Part shown: positions 54,401 to 62,117 of the stretch, piece by piece
Layout of the letters: each line of letters starts with the position of its first letter
Position numbering within the stretch: position 1 is the stretch's first letter
Made by a program: the position numbers and the translations under genes
The notes under the pieces: model-generated
What the model was told of the DNA's origin: nothing
What the model saw: the letters and a program-made list of their open reading frames with translations, nothing else
The model's database searches: none
Source: Planctomycetaceae bacterium
GTDB taxonomy: Bacteria; Planctomycetota; Planctomycetia; Pirellulales; Lacipirellulaceae
Direction: 5' to 3'
DNA length: 64,000 nucleotides
NCBI GenBank assembly: GCA_002702655.1
Contig: PABB01000075.1
Location: forward strand, 62,001 to 126,000

Positions 54401-54643
54401 TTGCCAATGCTCGCAATAGTCGGCGGCGATGGTGATCGGCTCGCTGACATCGGTCGGCGGCGGCTGGATTTCTGTGGCGGCAGCCAACGGGGCGAGAATC
54501 GCCATCAACGCCGCAGCCAAATGCGCGCACGCCAGACGCCGTCGCACAGTGCGACGAGTCGAACAGCCGCCAGTCAGCTGCAGGGCGTTCAGCGAATCAC
54601 CTTCCTTGGCGTGGCTCGACGCCGCGCGATCTGCGCAGCGCAA
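51482..54643 (-). CDS. lptD: LptD/OstA-like outer-membrane assembly protein
   Basis: The product, up to 1053 residues, looks like the planctomycete version of the LPS-assembly barrel LptD: an exported N terminus (ALMAILAPLAAATEIQ), OstA-like beta-jelly-roll repeats (ITIAADYCEHWQQGVYEVWR, YMEGNIEFRQGDRVIYADRM, AEARGNAVYVRGIPVFYWPQ) and a barrel of about 550 residues (RYRLFGQHRQRLDNGWELSA, YRLSEKWLSFGSAAVDLGNV). The start is uncertain: the frame opens at TTG 54643; a GTG at 54547 and a CTG at 54592 are alternatives, and only the CTG has a good ribosome binding site (AAGGAAGG) just before it. A strong promoter lies at 54729-54758. Confidence 0.85.
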   Translation of the reverse strand: MRCADRAASSHAKEGDSLNALQLTGGCSTRRTVRRRLACAHLAAALMAILAPLAAATEIQPPPTDVSEPITIAADYCEHWQQGVYEVWRLRGNVYLNQGLTYARGPEAVLWVDPPDAPGEATKVIAYFESTEHAPLSVDYSRNADAAMEGGILGRQQGSTWFKRLATSQPLRTKLPEPAPAPNEKPAIYNRGLEQFDPLRRKQLLLAQYTEFAPTPGAVQTLPPGVRRFQVFGRSDVLPNFEWKQLPGGENAAVVTGGVRVLIEGLPAEGLPASFGPLGVVDLSTDRAVIFASGVDTGAGGAGVQSHDAPLEIYMEGNIEFRQGDRVIYADRMYYDVRRQIGVILNAELLTPLPNLGKYEYQGLVRLKASAIRQLDQSHFAATNALVTTSRLEEPAYAFGSREILFEDDQRTIVDPATGAPVIDPFTGDAVVDHRQLAEARGNAVYVRGIPVFYWPQIATDLEKPSFLVDRVRIGDDDVFGTQVQVDFDAYQLFGIRNAPAGTDWGLSTDYLSDRGLGFGTDFSYDREGFLGLNGPAKGLWDLWAIDDNGVDNLGGGRQAIDPEEEFRYRLFGQHRQRLDNGWELSAEAGLLSDRTFLEQYYEREWDEFKSPRTGLRLKRLDDNREWSLEANAQVNNFYTETQSLPRLDHYWLGASLLVDRVTWFEHSHVAYLDFEPASFPSNPTLASQFSYFPWEADVDGERVATRQEFDLPMQVGAVKVVPFALGEFAHWGEALDGQSLDRAYIHTGVRASVPFWAVFPEVYDPLFNLNGLAHKVVFDAELSYADANANYDELPLYDPLDDIQLNEFRRRVFNPTLPPNITDLKFDPRTYAIRSGLQGWVTSPSTEMVDDLLAARLGMRHRWQTKRGGPGRQHIVDWLTLDVNATIFPEANRDNFGQELGLLDYDLRWHLGDRFTILSDGAADFFGNGLITASLGVAINRPSRWNGYAGIRTINGPISSNVVVGSLNYRLSEKWLSFGSAAVDLGNVGNIGQTFGMTRIGESFNVTLALNVDNAKDNVGVSFSLEPRFLPNSRLSRDTGVDVPPSGAFGLE

Positions 54644-55026
54644 ACAGTCAGCGGTCTGACCTTCCTGGTCAGCGGAAAGACAAGCGTGGACTAACTTTGC
54701 GCATAATGGGTCCGGACAAAGGCGGCGGATTATAGGGACGGAGCGCAGGGGCGGTCAACATGCTTTCGCTGACGGGCGGAAGTGCGCAACTGCTTGTGAT
54801 ACAACATGTTGCACGGATGCTAGCGGCCGCCGGCGTGCGATTGTCAATCGGCGGCGCCCCCCTCGCGATGCAATCCGGCGCCGCTTACGCTTCATCCATC
54901 GGGCGCGAGCGACCGCTTCGTGGTCCTGCCTCGGCTGGCTAACAGGCGTTGCCAACCGCAAGTGATTCACTGCACCACCTGCCGAGCCCTGCCACGCTCG
55001 CACCAACTTGGGCCTGCGACGTTGCG
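54644..55026. other. Divergent intergenic region between lptD and MMPL gene
   Basis: The 383 bases hold the lptD promoter (54729-54758, minus). I found no supported gene and no clear promoter for the plus-strand MMPL gene. Confidence 0.5.
54729..54758 (-). promoter_or_regulatory. Sigma-70-type promoter of lptD
   Basis: On the minus strand TTGACC (54758-54753), an 18-base spacer and a perfect TATAAT (54734-54729). The predicted transcript start is near 54722. Confidence 0.75.
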
Positions 55027-57261
55027 ATGACCGCAAACCCTTCTCGCCGCTGGATTCACGCCCTCGTGCGCTGGCGGTGGGCGCTGCTGGCGGCCGCGGC
55101 CGTGCTGGGTGCGGTCGCCGCGATCCAAGGGCAGCGGCTGGCGCTGGATCGATCAATCGAACGGATGTTCGCCGAGGATGATCCGATTCTGGAGCCGTAC
55201 CGCCGGTTGCAGCGCACCTTTGGCGAGCACGAGATCGTGTTGGCCGTGTTCGAGGAGCCGCAACTGACCGAGGCGGCGGGACGCGCGCGGATCGAGTCGT
55301 TGGCCGCCGCGCTGCGCGACGTGCCCGGCGTCGTGGCCGTGGTGTCGCTGTTGGACCCGCCGGGAGCGAGCGACTTTGCCGACAACGGGCGCGGCGCTGC
55401 GTTTCGCGAAGTGTTCGTCGGGTACACGCACAACCAGGCGCTCGATGCCGCGGGCGTGATCTGCCTGATCCAGCGCGAGGGCGCCGGCGAGGTTCCCCGC
55501 CGCGAGACGCTGGCCGCGATGCGCTCCGTCGTGGCCGAGTATCCGTCAGGCGTGTTGGTGGGCGAGCCCATTCTGGTGGAGGAGGCGTTCGATCTGCTCG
55601 AGATCGACGGTCAGCGGCTCAGCACCTGGTGCTTGGTGCTGGTGTTGGCGGTGATGCTGCTGTGCTTCCGGCGGCTGGCTTGGCTCGCGCTGCCGCTGGC
55701 GACCGTGTGGCTGACGTTGGCGCTGACGCGCGGACTGCTCGTCGCGGCCGGTCTGCAACTGTCGATGGTCAGTTCCATGTTGGGCGCAATTGTGACCGTC
55801 GTGGCGGTGGCGGCCGTGGTTCACGTGATGGTGCGCTATCAGGAAGCTCGACGGCGCGGCTGGCCGCCTGCGCGGGCGCTGGCCCACACGGCCGAACAAC
55901 TCGCGTTGCCGGTGGCGTTCGCCTGTTTGACGGACGCCGCGGGATTTGCGGCGCTGATGATTTCCAGCGTGGGGCCGGTGCAAGATTTCGGACTCATGAT
56001 GGCGCTGGGCAGCGTGCTGGTGCTGCCGAGTATCGTGCTCGTGGCGCCCAGCCTGACCATGATCAGCGGAACGGCCGAATCGTCGCCAGTGCCGGCGCAG
56101 GCGGCTCCCTCAAATTCTCGGTTGAACGCCCCGTTGCAGCGCGTGCTCGACTGGTCGACCCGGCATGGCGTGTTGATCGCGATGGCGGGAGTGGTGCTTG
56201 CCGTGGCTTCGGCGATTGGGGCCCGGCGGCTGACGCTGGAAACGGACTTCACCAAGAATTTCCGCGCCGACAGCACAATCGTCAGCGCTCTGGATTTTGT
56301 GGAACAACGATTCGGCGGGGCGGGCGTGTGGGATCTGATGGTTCCCGCGGAGCAGCGCACCGAGACGGAGGAGTTTGTCCAGCTCTTGCAGACCGAGGCG
56401 TCACTCCGCTCAACGGCGCCGCAGCTGACCAAGGCCATCTCGATTGCCGACACGCTGGCCGCAGGCATGGGGGGGGCGGACAATCTGCAGCGGGCGCCGG
56501 CGTTTGCCGTGACGGCCGGCATGCGGCTGCTGCGGGCGCGAATGATCGAGTTCATCGAGGCAATCGATCACATCGATCCCGAAACGGGGCAGCGGTGGCT
56601 GCGCGTGTTATTGCGGGCGCCTGAACAGTTGCCCGCGAAAGAAAAAACGGCGTTGATCGAACAGGTGCAGGCGACCGCCCGCGAAACTTACCCCCAGGCG
56701 GAAGTCACCGGTTACTACGTGCTGTTGACGCGGTTGATCGAGAGCTTGCTCGCCGACCAGTGGACCACGTTCGCCGTGGCGGCGGCGGCCGTGATGGTGA
56801 TGCTCGCGGTTGCGTTTCGCAGCGTGCCGCTGGCCGTGGCCGTGATGATTCCCAACACGTTGCCCGTGCTGGCCATGTTCGGGGCCATGGGGTGGTTGGG
56901 GGTGCGGGTGAACATGGGCGCGGCGATGATCGCCGCGGTCAGCGTCGGGTTGTCGGTCGACGGCAGCATTCACTATGTGATGTTGTATCAGCGACTGCGG
57001 CGGCGCGGCGCCGACGTAGCCGAAGCGCTCGCCCGTGCGCAGAGCACCGTGGGCCGCGCTGCAACGTACGCCACGTTGGCCCTGATTGCCGGTTTCGCCA
57101 CGCTGGCAGTCAGCGATTTCGTGCCGACGATCTATTTTGGCGTGCTCGTCAGTTTGGCGATGCTGGGGGGCCTGCTGGGCAATCTCACGGCGCTGCCGAT
57201 GCTGATTGCCGCGCTGGACGGCGGCGACGGCTCCGCGCGCGAAGCGACCGCAATCAACTAG
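55027..57261 (+). CDS. MMPL-family (RND superfamily) membrane transporter
   Basis: The 744-residue inner-membrane protein starts at the ATG at 55027 (MTANPSRRWIHALVRWRWAL). It has the twofold RND plan: helix 1, a periplasmic domain of about 170 residues with RSIERMFAEDDPILEPYRRL, helices 2-6 (LVLVLAVMLLCFRRLAWLAL, MLGAIVTVVAVAAVVHVMVR), a second periplasmic domain, and helices 8-12 with MGAAMIAAVSVGLSVDGSIH. The conserved helix-4 and helix-10 motifs G-x-x-V-x-x-x-x-H are present in both halves (VAAVVHVMV, VDGSIHYVM). The class exports lipids or hopanoids; the cargo is not predictable. It ends four bases inside the DUF2585 gene on the other strand. Confidence 0.92.
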   Translation: MTANPSRRWIHALVRWRWALLAAAAVLGAVAAIQGQRLALDRSIERMFAEDDPILEPYRRLQRTFGEHEIVLAVFEEPQLTEAAGRARIESLAAALRDVPGVVAVVSLLDPPGASDFADNGRGAAFREVFVGYTHNQALDAAGVICLIQREGAGEVPRRETLAAMRSVVAEYPSGVLVGEPILVEEAFDLLEIDGQRLSTWCLVLVLAVMLLCFRRLAWLALPLATVWLTLALTRGLLVAAGLQLSMVSSMLGAIVTVVAVAAVVHVMVRYQEARRRGWPPARALAHTAEQLALPVAFACLTDAAGFAALMISSVGPVQDFGLMMALGSVLVLPSIVLVAPSLTMISGTAESSPVPAQAAPSNSRLNAPLQRVLDWSTRHGVLIAMAGVVLAVASAIGARRLTLETDFTKNFRADSTIVSALDFVEQRFGGAGVWDLMVPAEQRTETEEFVQLLQTEASLRSTAPQLTKAISIADTLAAGMGGADNLQRAPAFAVTAGMRLLRARMIEFIEAIDHIDPETGQRWLRVLLRAPEQLPAKEKTALIEQVQATARETYPQAEVTGYYVLLTRLIESLLADQWTTFAVAAAAVMVMLAVAFRSVPLAVAVMIPNTLPVLAMFGAMGWLGVRVNMGAAMIAAVSVGLSVDGSIHYVMLYQRLRRRGADVAEALARAQSTVGRAATYATLALIAGFATLAVSDFVPTIYFGVLVSLAMLGGLLGNLTALPMLIAALDGGDGSAREATAIN

Positions 57262-57902
57262 CGCCACCCCGCTTCTTGCCAGGAGCGGATGGCCTCCACC
57301 GGAGCCAGCAGCATCAGCACATTCAGCAGCAGGCTGTCGCGATAGATGGCGATTGTGCCGATTTCGATCGCCGCAAACAGTGCGACCGTCTTGGCGACGC
57401 CCAGCCGCCGCGCGACGAAAAAACCGGCCGCACAACAGGTCAGGTCGGCCAGCGAGTTGATGATCGTGTCGCCCTCGTAACCGACGGCCGCAGTGGCGCT
57501 GCGATAGCGCTCGATCACCCAGGGCGTGTTCTCCAGGATCTCCCAACCCGCTTCGATCGTCAGCGCTGCGACCAGCAGCCAGGCGAGCGAGCGTTTTGGC
57601 GCCAGCCAGGCGAGCAGCGGGGCCAGCACCAAGCCGTGTTGCAGGTGCGACCACGAGTAGGGGTCGAGCAAGTGCTGCGACGTGTGGGGCCCCAGCGGTT
57701 GGTTCGTGTAGAGAAACAGCTTGCCGCAATCGCACCACCACTGCCGCCCCAGGGCGACCAGCACCACGGCCTGCCCGGCGGCGACGGCCGCGAATGCCGC
57801 AGCGCACCTCCAGGCATTTGAGGAAATGCGAAACGGGGGTGATGATTCCGAGAGGGAGTCCACAGGCCGACGCGCTCCTACGACGAATATGGTCAGACGC
57901 AT
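57258..57902 (-). CDS. DUF2585 family membrane protein
   Basis: The 214-residue protein starts at the ATG at 57902. DUF2585 marks are WWCDCGKLFLYTNQPLGPHT, SQHLLDPYSWSHLQHGLVLA, IEAGWEILENTPWVIERYRS and GYEGDTIINSLADLTCCAAG, followed by YRDSLLLNVLMLLAPVEAIR. Five to six membrane helices are expected. The invariant H, E, N and D residues suggest a membrane enzyme, but function is unknown. Its 3' end overlaps that of the MMPL gene by four bases, tail to tail. Confidence 0.93.
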   Translation of the reverse strand: MRLTIFVVGARRPVDSLSESSPPFRISSNAWRCAAAFAAVAAGQAVVLVALGRQWWCDCGKLFLYTNQPLGPHTSQHLLDPYSWSHLQHGLVLAPLLAWLAPKRSLAWLLVAALTIEAGWEILENTPWVIERYRSATAAVGYEGDTIINSLADLTCCAAGFFVARRLGVAKTVALFAAIEIGTIAIYRDSLLLNVLMLLAPVEAIRSWQEAGWR

Positions 57903-57919
57903 GCCGCGCGCGACAGCGA

Positions 57920-59023
57920 TTACTTGATCTCGCCCGCGGGGCCGTAGGCGTTCTCCGTGGCCGACGTGCCCGCTTCGGCGACAACGGCCTTGGCAGGCAA
58001 CTCGAAACGCACGAACCAATTGTGATGCACGCGGCAGGCGTCTTCCGGCTTTCCGCGGATCTTCACCGCGGGCTGGGCCGCGCGAAACGTGTTGTGATGA
58101 ATCTCGATCAACGTCCCCGCGGTATTTGTGCCGTCGCCGCGATCGCGTCCGCCGTGCATGTCGAAGCAGTGGCTGAGCGACTCGCCCAGTTCCACGTTGT
58201 GAGCCGCTTCGTACCCGCACGGCGGTCGCCCCGTGCCGGCGATGGAATGGCGGTTCCAGTTGAACAGGTTGTGGTCGATTTTCGCCGTGGCTGTGTTGAG
58301 ACAGACGCCGTAGCCGAGCCCCTGATACTGACAGTGGTGGATCGAGCAGTGGTGCACGCGGTGTCCGGTCCCCGCTCGCAGGTGGACGCCCGCGTGGGCG
58401 AAGCCGGAGATCTCGCAGTTGTCGACTTTCAATCGATCGTGCGTCGTCACAATGCCGTTGGACGTCGGGAACTTGTAATAGTACTCGCGGTAGTCCGGGC
58501 CGAGTTGGTCGCGCGCTCTCTGCCAGTGTTCGATGTAGCGTTTGGGGCAAGGGCCGCGCAGTCGCAGGCCGGTCACGCGCACGCCGGGGCCCAACGGACG
58601 CAGCATGACGGGCGTGTCGAGTGCGTCGCTGGTGAGAATGGCGCCGGCCGAGTCGGCCGCGCCGCGATTGCCAGCCAGCGTGACGCCGGCGGGAATCTCC
58701 AGAACCAACTTGTCGACGTAGATTCGAGCCGTGAGATCGATTTCCGTCTCACCGGGAATGAAAACCACGTCGCCCGCCTGCGCCTTGCCCAGGGCGGCGA
58801 TCAGTTCGTCGAGCGTCGATGCCGTGTGGTCACCCTGGGATGCGATGTGCTGGTAGCCGGGGCCGCCGCCCAAGGGGCCCGCGTCGTCGTCGGTCGCCCC
58901 GTAGGAAACGCCGGCCTGTTCGACGGTCGTGGCGTCGCTGGCGCGGGCGGTTGCAGCGGCGCCGAGCAGTCCCAGCAGGATCAGCGGACGGCAGAGGCGA
59001 AGTCGGCACAGAACTGGCATCAT
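57920..59023 (-). CDS. Secreted right-handed beta-helix protein (pectate-lyase-like)
   Basis: The 367-residue protein starts at the ATG at 59023 (or the next codon, also ATG) with a signal peptide ending at ARASDATT. The rest is a parallel beta-helix: DVVFIPGETEIDLTARIYVD, LEIPAGVTLAGNRGAADSAG, LRLRGPCPKR, then coils with VHHCSIHHCQYQGLGYGVCL, IDHNLFNWNRHSIAGTGRPP and IEIHHNTFRAAQPAVKIRGK. The N-H and H-H-C ladder pattern is that of pectate lyase and related polysaccharide lyases. Catalytic residues cannot be assigned from sequence alone. The start of the gene is only 107 bases from the promoter of the riboswitch transcript on the other strand. Confidence 0.85.
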   Translation of the reverse strand: MMPVLCRLRLCRPLILLGLLGAAATARASDATTVEQAGVSYGATDDDAGPLGGGPGYQHIASQGDHTASTLDELIAALGKAQAGDVVFIPGETEIDLTARIYVDKLVLEIPAGVTLAGNRGAADSAGAILTSDALDTPVMLRPLGPGVRVTGLRLRGPCPKRYIEHWQRARDQLGPDYREYYYKFPTSNGIVTTHDRLKVDNCEISGFAHAGVHLRAGTGHRVHHCSIHHCQYQGLGYGVCLNTATAKIDHNLFNWNRHSIAGTGRPPCGYEAAHNVELGESLSHCFDMHGGRDRGDGTNTAGTLIEIHHNTFRAAQPAVKIRGKPEDACRVHHNWFVRFELPAKAVVAEAGTSATENAYGPAGEIK

Positions 59024-59130
59024 GGCGCCTGCAATCGGGGTGTCTTGGGGGACGAGTCAACAATCCCGGCCTCCGGTGCGCGGGAAAGAGCGTTTCGTAT
59101 GGTAGCACGAATAACGCGCCGGCCGACGCT

Positions 59131-59159
59131 TTGACAACCCGCTCAAACGCCACTACACT
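59131..59159 (+). promoter_or_regulatory. Consensus sigma-70 promoter of the riboswitch transcript
   Basis: A perfect TTGACA (59131-59136), a 17-base spacer and TACACT (59154-59159). The predicted start near 59166 fits the 5' end of the cobalamin riboswitch. Confidence 0.85.
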
Positions 59160-59184
59160 ACTGGGCATTGCTACACCGTGCGAC

Positions 59185-59385
59185 GGTGGTCGGTCTTTCG
59201 GCGATGCGTAGCCGGGCCGACGCAACAGGGAATACCGGTGCAACTCCGGAACGGTTCTCGCCGCTGTGACCAGGCGCGATTGGCCGGATGATTCTGTGAG
59301 CCATTGCGGCAACGGGCGTCGCCCGTCGTCGCGAGAAGGCGCCATCCGACCGAGCCTGGAAGTCAGAAGACCTACCGCCGCACAT
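59185..59385 (+). promoter_or_regulatory. Cobalamin (B12) riboswitch
   Basis: All core blocks of the cobalamin aptamer occur in order: GGGAATACCGGTGCAACTCC (the B12 box GGGAA-ccGGTGcaA-tCCGG), GGTTCTCGCCGCTGTGACC (related to CCCCGCAACTGTGA), GCCATTG (related to GCCACTG) and GAGAAGGCG (related to GGGAAGG). The 3' block is GAGCCTGGAAGTCAGAAGAC (family: gAAGcCAGGAGACC). It reads on the plus strand, between a consensus promoter and the DUF1559 gene starting at 59574. The 190 bases after the aptamer should contain the expression platform; the effector would be adenosyl- or methylcobalamin and would normally switch the genes off. Confidence 0.95.
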
Positions 59386-59573
59386 ATTGTCGGTGCGCCT
59401 CCGCGAGATTTCGGGGGCCGCGGACGCGTTGACGCCGAGCGAGTCGACGCAGGTTGGTTGAGAGCCCTCACGCGGCACATCATGCAGCGCCCGGTGCGTC
59501 GCGCTGCATGTTGCCTGCGACGCGTAGAGGCAGAGCGCCTGCGAATCGCGTGCGTCAGATCGGGCTGTGGTCC
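59386..59573 (+). promoter_or_regulatory. Leader between riboswitch and DUF1559 gene
   Basis: GC-rich leader of 188 bases with several possible stems, e.g. ATGCAGCGC/GCGCTGCAT around 59483-59512. It includes no run of T that would mark a terminator, so control of translation initiation is more likely than termination. Confidence 0.5.
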
Positions 59574-60452
59574 ATGAGATTCCTGCCGCGACGATGCGGG
59601 AAGGCGAATTGGCGCCGCCGAATGCGCTGCCAGGCGTTTTCGCTGGTGGAGTTGCTGGTCACCATTTCCGTGATTGGCGTGCTCGTTGCGCTGCTGCTGC
59701 CCGCCGTGCAGGCGGCGCGGGAATCGGCGCGGCGCTCGCAATGTGCCAATCGCCTACGACAAATCGGCGTTGCCCTGCACGGCCACCATGCCGCCCACGC
59801 GGCCCTGCCGGTCGGCTGCCAGGAGAAGCGGATTCCGCGGAAAACCCCCGAAGGGCGGCAGTTGGCCTGGTCGGCGGCGCTGCTGCCCTATCTGGAACAG
59901 GACGTTGTCGCCCAGCGAGTCGATTTCTCGCAGGCCTACGACGCTCCGGCGAATCACGCCGCGGCCGGGGCTGTGATTTCCGTCTACTTGTGCCCCAGCG
60001 TGACGCGGCGGGCCGACGGTCGCGAGGGCCCCTTGGTGGCGACGCCCGTGCTTGGCGATGCGACTGCCCGCTTCGCCGCCGGCGCCATCGATTTTGGCGG
60101 CATCTACGGCGCCGACGGCGTGTCGCCCAGCGCCAATGGCGTGATGGTGTACGACCGCGCAATCGCTTTGCGGGAGGTGACCGACGGCACGTCGCAGACG
60201 CTGGCAGTCGGCGAAGATTCCGGCCGCGGCGCCGCGTGGGACGGCCAGTGGATCAACGGCGAAAACGTGTTCGACGTCAACGGCCAGATCAATCGCTACC
60301 AGCACAACGAACTGTGGAGCGATCACCCCGGCGGCGCGACGACGCTGTGGTGCGACGGCGCGGTCCATTTTCTTCACGACGAAATGGACTCCTCCGTCCT
60401 TGCGGCCGCGTGCACGCGATCCGGCGACGAGACGATTGGCTTCGCGCCCTAG
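59574..60452 (+). CDS. DUF1559 pseudopilin-like protein under B12 riboswitch
   Basis: The 292-residue protein starts at the ATG at 59574 or 59622. It carries a prepilin-type leader, RRMRCQAFSLVELLVTISVI, in which F-S-L-V-E is the peptidase/methylation site, and the DUF1559 block VQAARESARRSQCANRLRQI. Residues 90-270 are the periplasmic domain, with YLCPSVTRR and FGGIYGADGVSPSANGVMVY. It ends in SDHPGGATTLWCDGAVHFL, the H-X9-DG motif. Planctomycetes have many such genes of unknown function. Control by a cobalamin riboswitch makes this one special: it may form or modify a surface structure used when B12 is scarce. The gene for the PEP-CTERM protein follows after 69 bases. Confidence 0.9.
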   Translation: MRFLPRRCGKANWRRRMRCQAFSLVELLVTISVIGVLVALLLPAVQAARESARRSQCANRLRQIGVALHGHHAAHAALPVGCQEKRIPRKTPEGRQLAWSAALLPYLEQDVVAQRVDFSQAYDAPANHAAAGAVISVYLCPSVTRRADGREGPLVATPVLGDATARFAAGAIDFGGIYGADGVSPSANGVMVYDRAIALREVTDGTSQTLAVGEDSGRGAAWDGQWINGENVFDVNGQINRYQHNELWSDHPGGATTLWCDGAVHFLHDEMDSSVLAAACTRSGDETIGFAP

Positions 60453-60521
60453 TGATGGCGCGAGATCGTCGCCTTCGACAAACCACGCTGACTCAGCATC
60501 TTTGGTCTTAACTAGGAAACT

Positions 60522-61760
60522 ATGTCTGTCATGCGATTGATTCTCTCCTGCGTGGTTGTCCTGTTCCTGTTTGCTCAGTCAGCAGCGTTCGCCGTGCCGC
60601 CCGGCTTTGTGACTCGCGAGATCCCGATCGGCGCACCGACGGCGGCCGTCACGTTCGATGACGCCGGCATGCTGTACGTTGTCGAGTCGGCCGTCTATTT
60701 CGAGAACGCCACCAACCTGCATGTCGTGGCGCCCAGTGGAATGATCGTGTCGACGGCGACAATTACCGGCGAGGATCCAGACAACTTCTTCGTCGGCGGC
60801 GTCGCCTATGATTTTGTCGACGGCCGAATTCTCGTCACCGACAATGCAGGCAGCGGTCGCTTGTATAGTTTCGACGAAGCGGGAAACCGGGAAACGATTG
60901 CTGACGGGATTCAATTTATTACCGACGTTGCGGTTCGCTCCAGTGGCGAGATCTTCGTGTCGACGGCGACGACTGCAGGCGAAGTGTTGGCGGTCGATCG
61001 AGCGACGGGATCCACGGTGTCTGCGCTGGGCGGGCTCGCCTTTGGCGCCGGGTTGGCGTTTGAGGCCGATGGCGACTTGGTCGTGCAGGATGTGGCTTAC
61101 GATGCACAGTTCAATCCGAGCGGTTCACTGCGGCGTCTGCCGATCAGCGAGTCGGAAAGCGGACTTCAGTTCGGCGCGCCCGAAGCGCTGGTGAGCGGCG
61201 CCAACAGCAGCTACGGAGTCGTGATCACGACTCCCAACGAGAACGAGTATTTCGCGACGGGGCGCGGCGGTCTTTACCGATACTCGGGAACCCCGCTTGG
61301 CGAATCACTGTTCGCAGGATCTGGCGGCGAAGATCATTTTTCGTCCGCCATTGCTTTTCACCCTGGCGTCGACTCGTTTGCTGCGTTTGCCGGCGCTGGG
61401 GGCGGCAAAATTGTCTATGCCGCGCAAGCCGCATTTGGCGTAGAGGACGACTTCCTTACAGTGATCACGCCTGCTGAGCCAACCGACTTCAACTCGTCGG
61501 GCCTGATCGATTTGGCGGATCTTGAAGTCTGGGCTGCAGGCTTTGGAATGGCCGCGCCGGGGCGAAATCAGGGCGACGCGAACGCCGATGGCGCCGTCAC
61601 TGGCGACGATTTTTTGACATGGCAGCGAAGCTATCAGCAGGACTTGCCGCCTGTTCAAGCACTTTTCAACGGCATGCAGATTCCCGAACCGAACTCGATG
61701 CTGCTTTTTGCATTTAGTGGCGCCATATTCTTGGCAAGAGTTTTCCTGCGCGTACATTAA
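60522..61760 (+). CDS. Secreted beta-propeller protein with dockerin-like repeats and PEP-CTERM tail, B12-regulated
   Basis: The 412-residue protein starts at the ATG at 60522 (AGGAAA upstream) with a signal peptide ending in AAFAVPP. Residues 25-320 are propeller-like repeats of the NHL or SMP-30 kind (AAVTFDDAGMLYVVESAVYF, ILVTDNAGSGRLYSFDEAGN, GLAFEADGDLVVQDVAYDAQ). Two EF-hand-like dockerin units are at about 327-375 (DFNSSGLIDLADLEVWAAGF, DANADGAVTGDDFLTWQRSY). The end IPEPNSMLLFAFSGAIFLAR plus a short tail is a PEP-CTERM signal, so it is anchored after exosortase cleavage. It is 69 bases downstream of the DUF1559 gene and ends with a strong terminator, so both belong to the riboswitch transcript. 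Cobalamin capture at the cell surface is a hypothesis. Confidence 0.9.
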   Translation: MSVMRLILSCVVVLFLFAQSAAFAVPPGFVTREIPIGAPTAAVTFDDAGMLYVVESAVYFENATNLHVVAPSGMIVSTATITGEDPDNFFVGGVAYDFVDGRILVTDNAGSGRLYSFDEAGNRETIADGIQFITDVAVRSSGEIFVSTATTAGEVLAVDRATGSTVSALGGLAFGAGLAFEADGDLVVQDVAYDAQFNPSGSLRRLPISESESGLQFGAPEALVSGANSSYGVVITTPNENEYFATGRGGLYRYSGTPLGESLFAGSGGEDHFSSAIAFHPGVDSFAAFAGAGGGKIVYAAQAAFGVEDDFLTVITPAEPTDFNSSGLIDLADLEVWAAGFGMAAPGRNQGDANADGAVTGDDFLTWQRSYQQDLPPVQALFNGMQIPEPNSMLLFAFSGAIFLARVFLRVH

Positions 61761-62078
61761 CGGTCGTGGGGAGGTTGATAGTCGGTCCGTAAGAAGGCCG
61801 TCCGGCACACCGCGAGGTTGCCTCTTCGACGTGCTTGCTCGCCAGGCGGCTTGGAACGACATCTCTTGATTGTCACTGCGGATCTCTTGGCGGCCGACAG
61901 GCCTCCTCCATGGGAGTTGCTCGCGGGGTGATTCATTAGACGGGAAGACTTTGCATTATCACCCGGGTCACCCCGCGGGCTTTTTTGCCCGCACGATTCC
62001 CGAGACCACATTCGCCGCAATGACGATTGACTTGTTGCCTGCGCAGATGCTTAACTAACAAAGTCCACTTTGTGAGTT
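61761..62078. other. Intergenic region after the B12-regulated genes
   Basis: The gap holds the terminator at 61920-61988 and no supported gene. Confidence 0.5.
61920..61988 (+). terminator. Rho-independent terminator of the riboswitch operon
   Basis: GCTCGCGGGGTGA (61920-61932) pairs with TCACCCCGCGGGC (61969-61981) with one wobble. A run of six T follows. The internal TCACCC at 61960-61965 offers an alternative pairing, and a GCGGGC/GCCCGC hairpin with a T6 loop overlaps the end. Confidence 0.8.
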
Positions 62079-62117
62079 GTGGCGCGTCGGCAGCAGTTCT
62101 TACTTAAGCGGCGAGTT

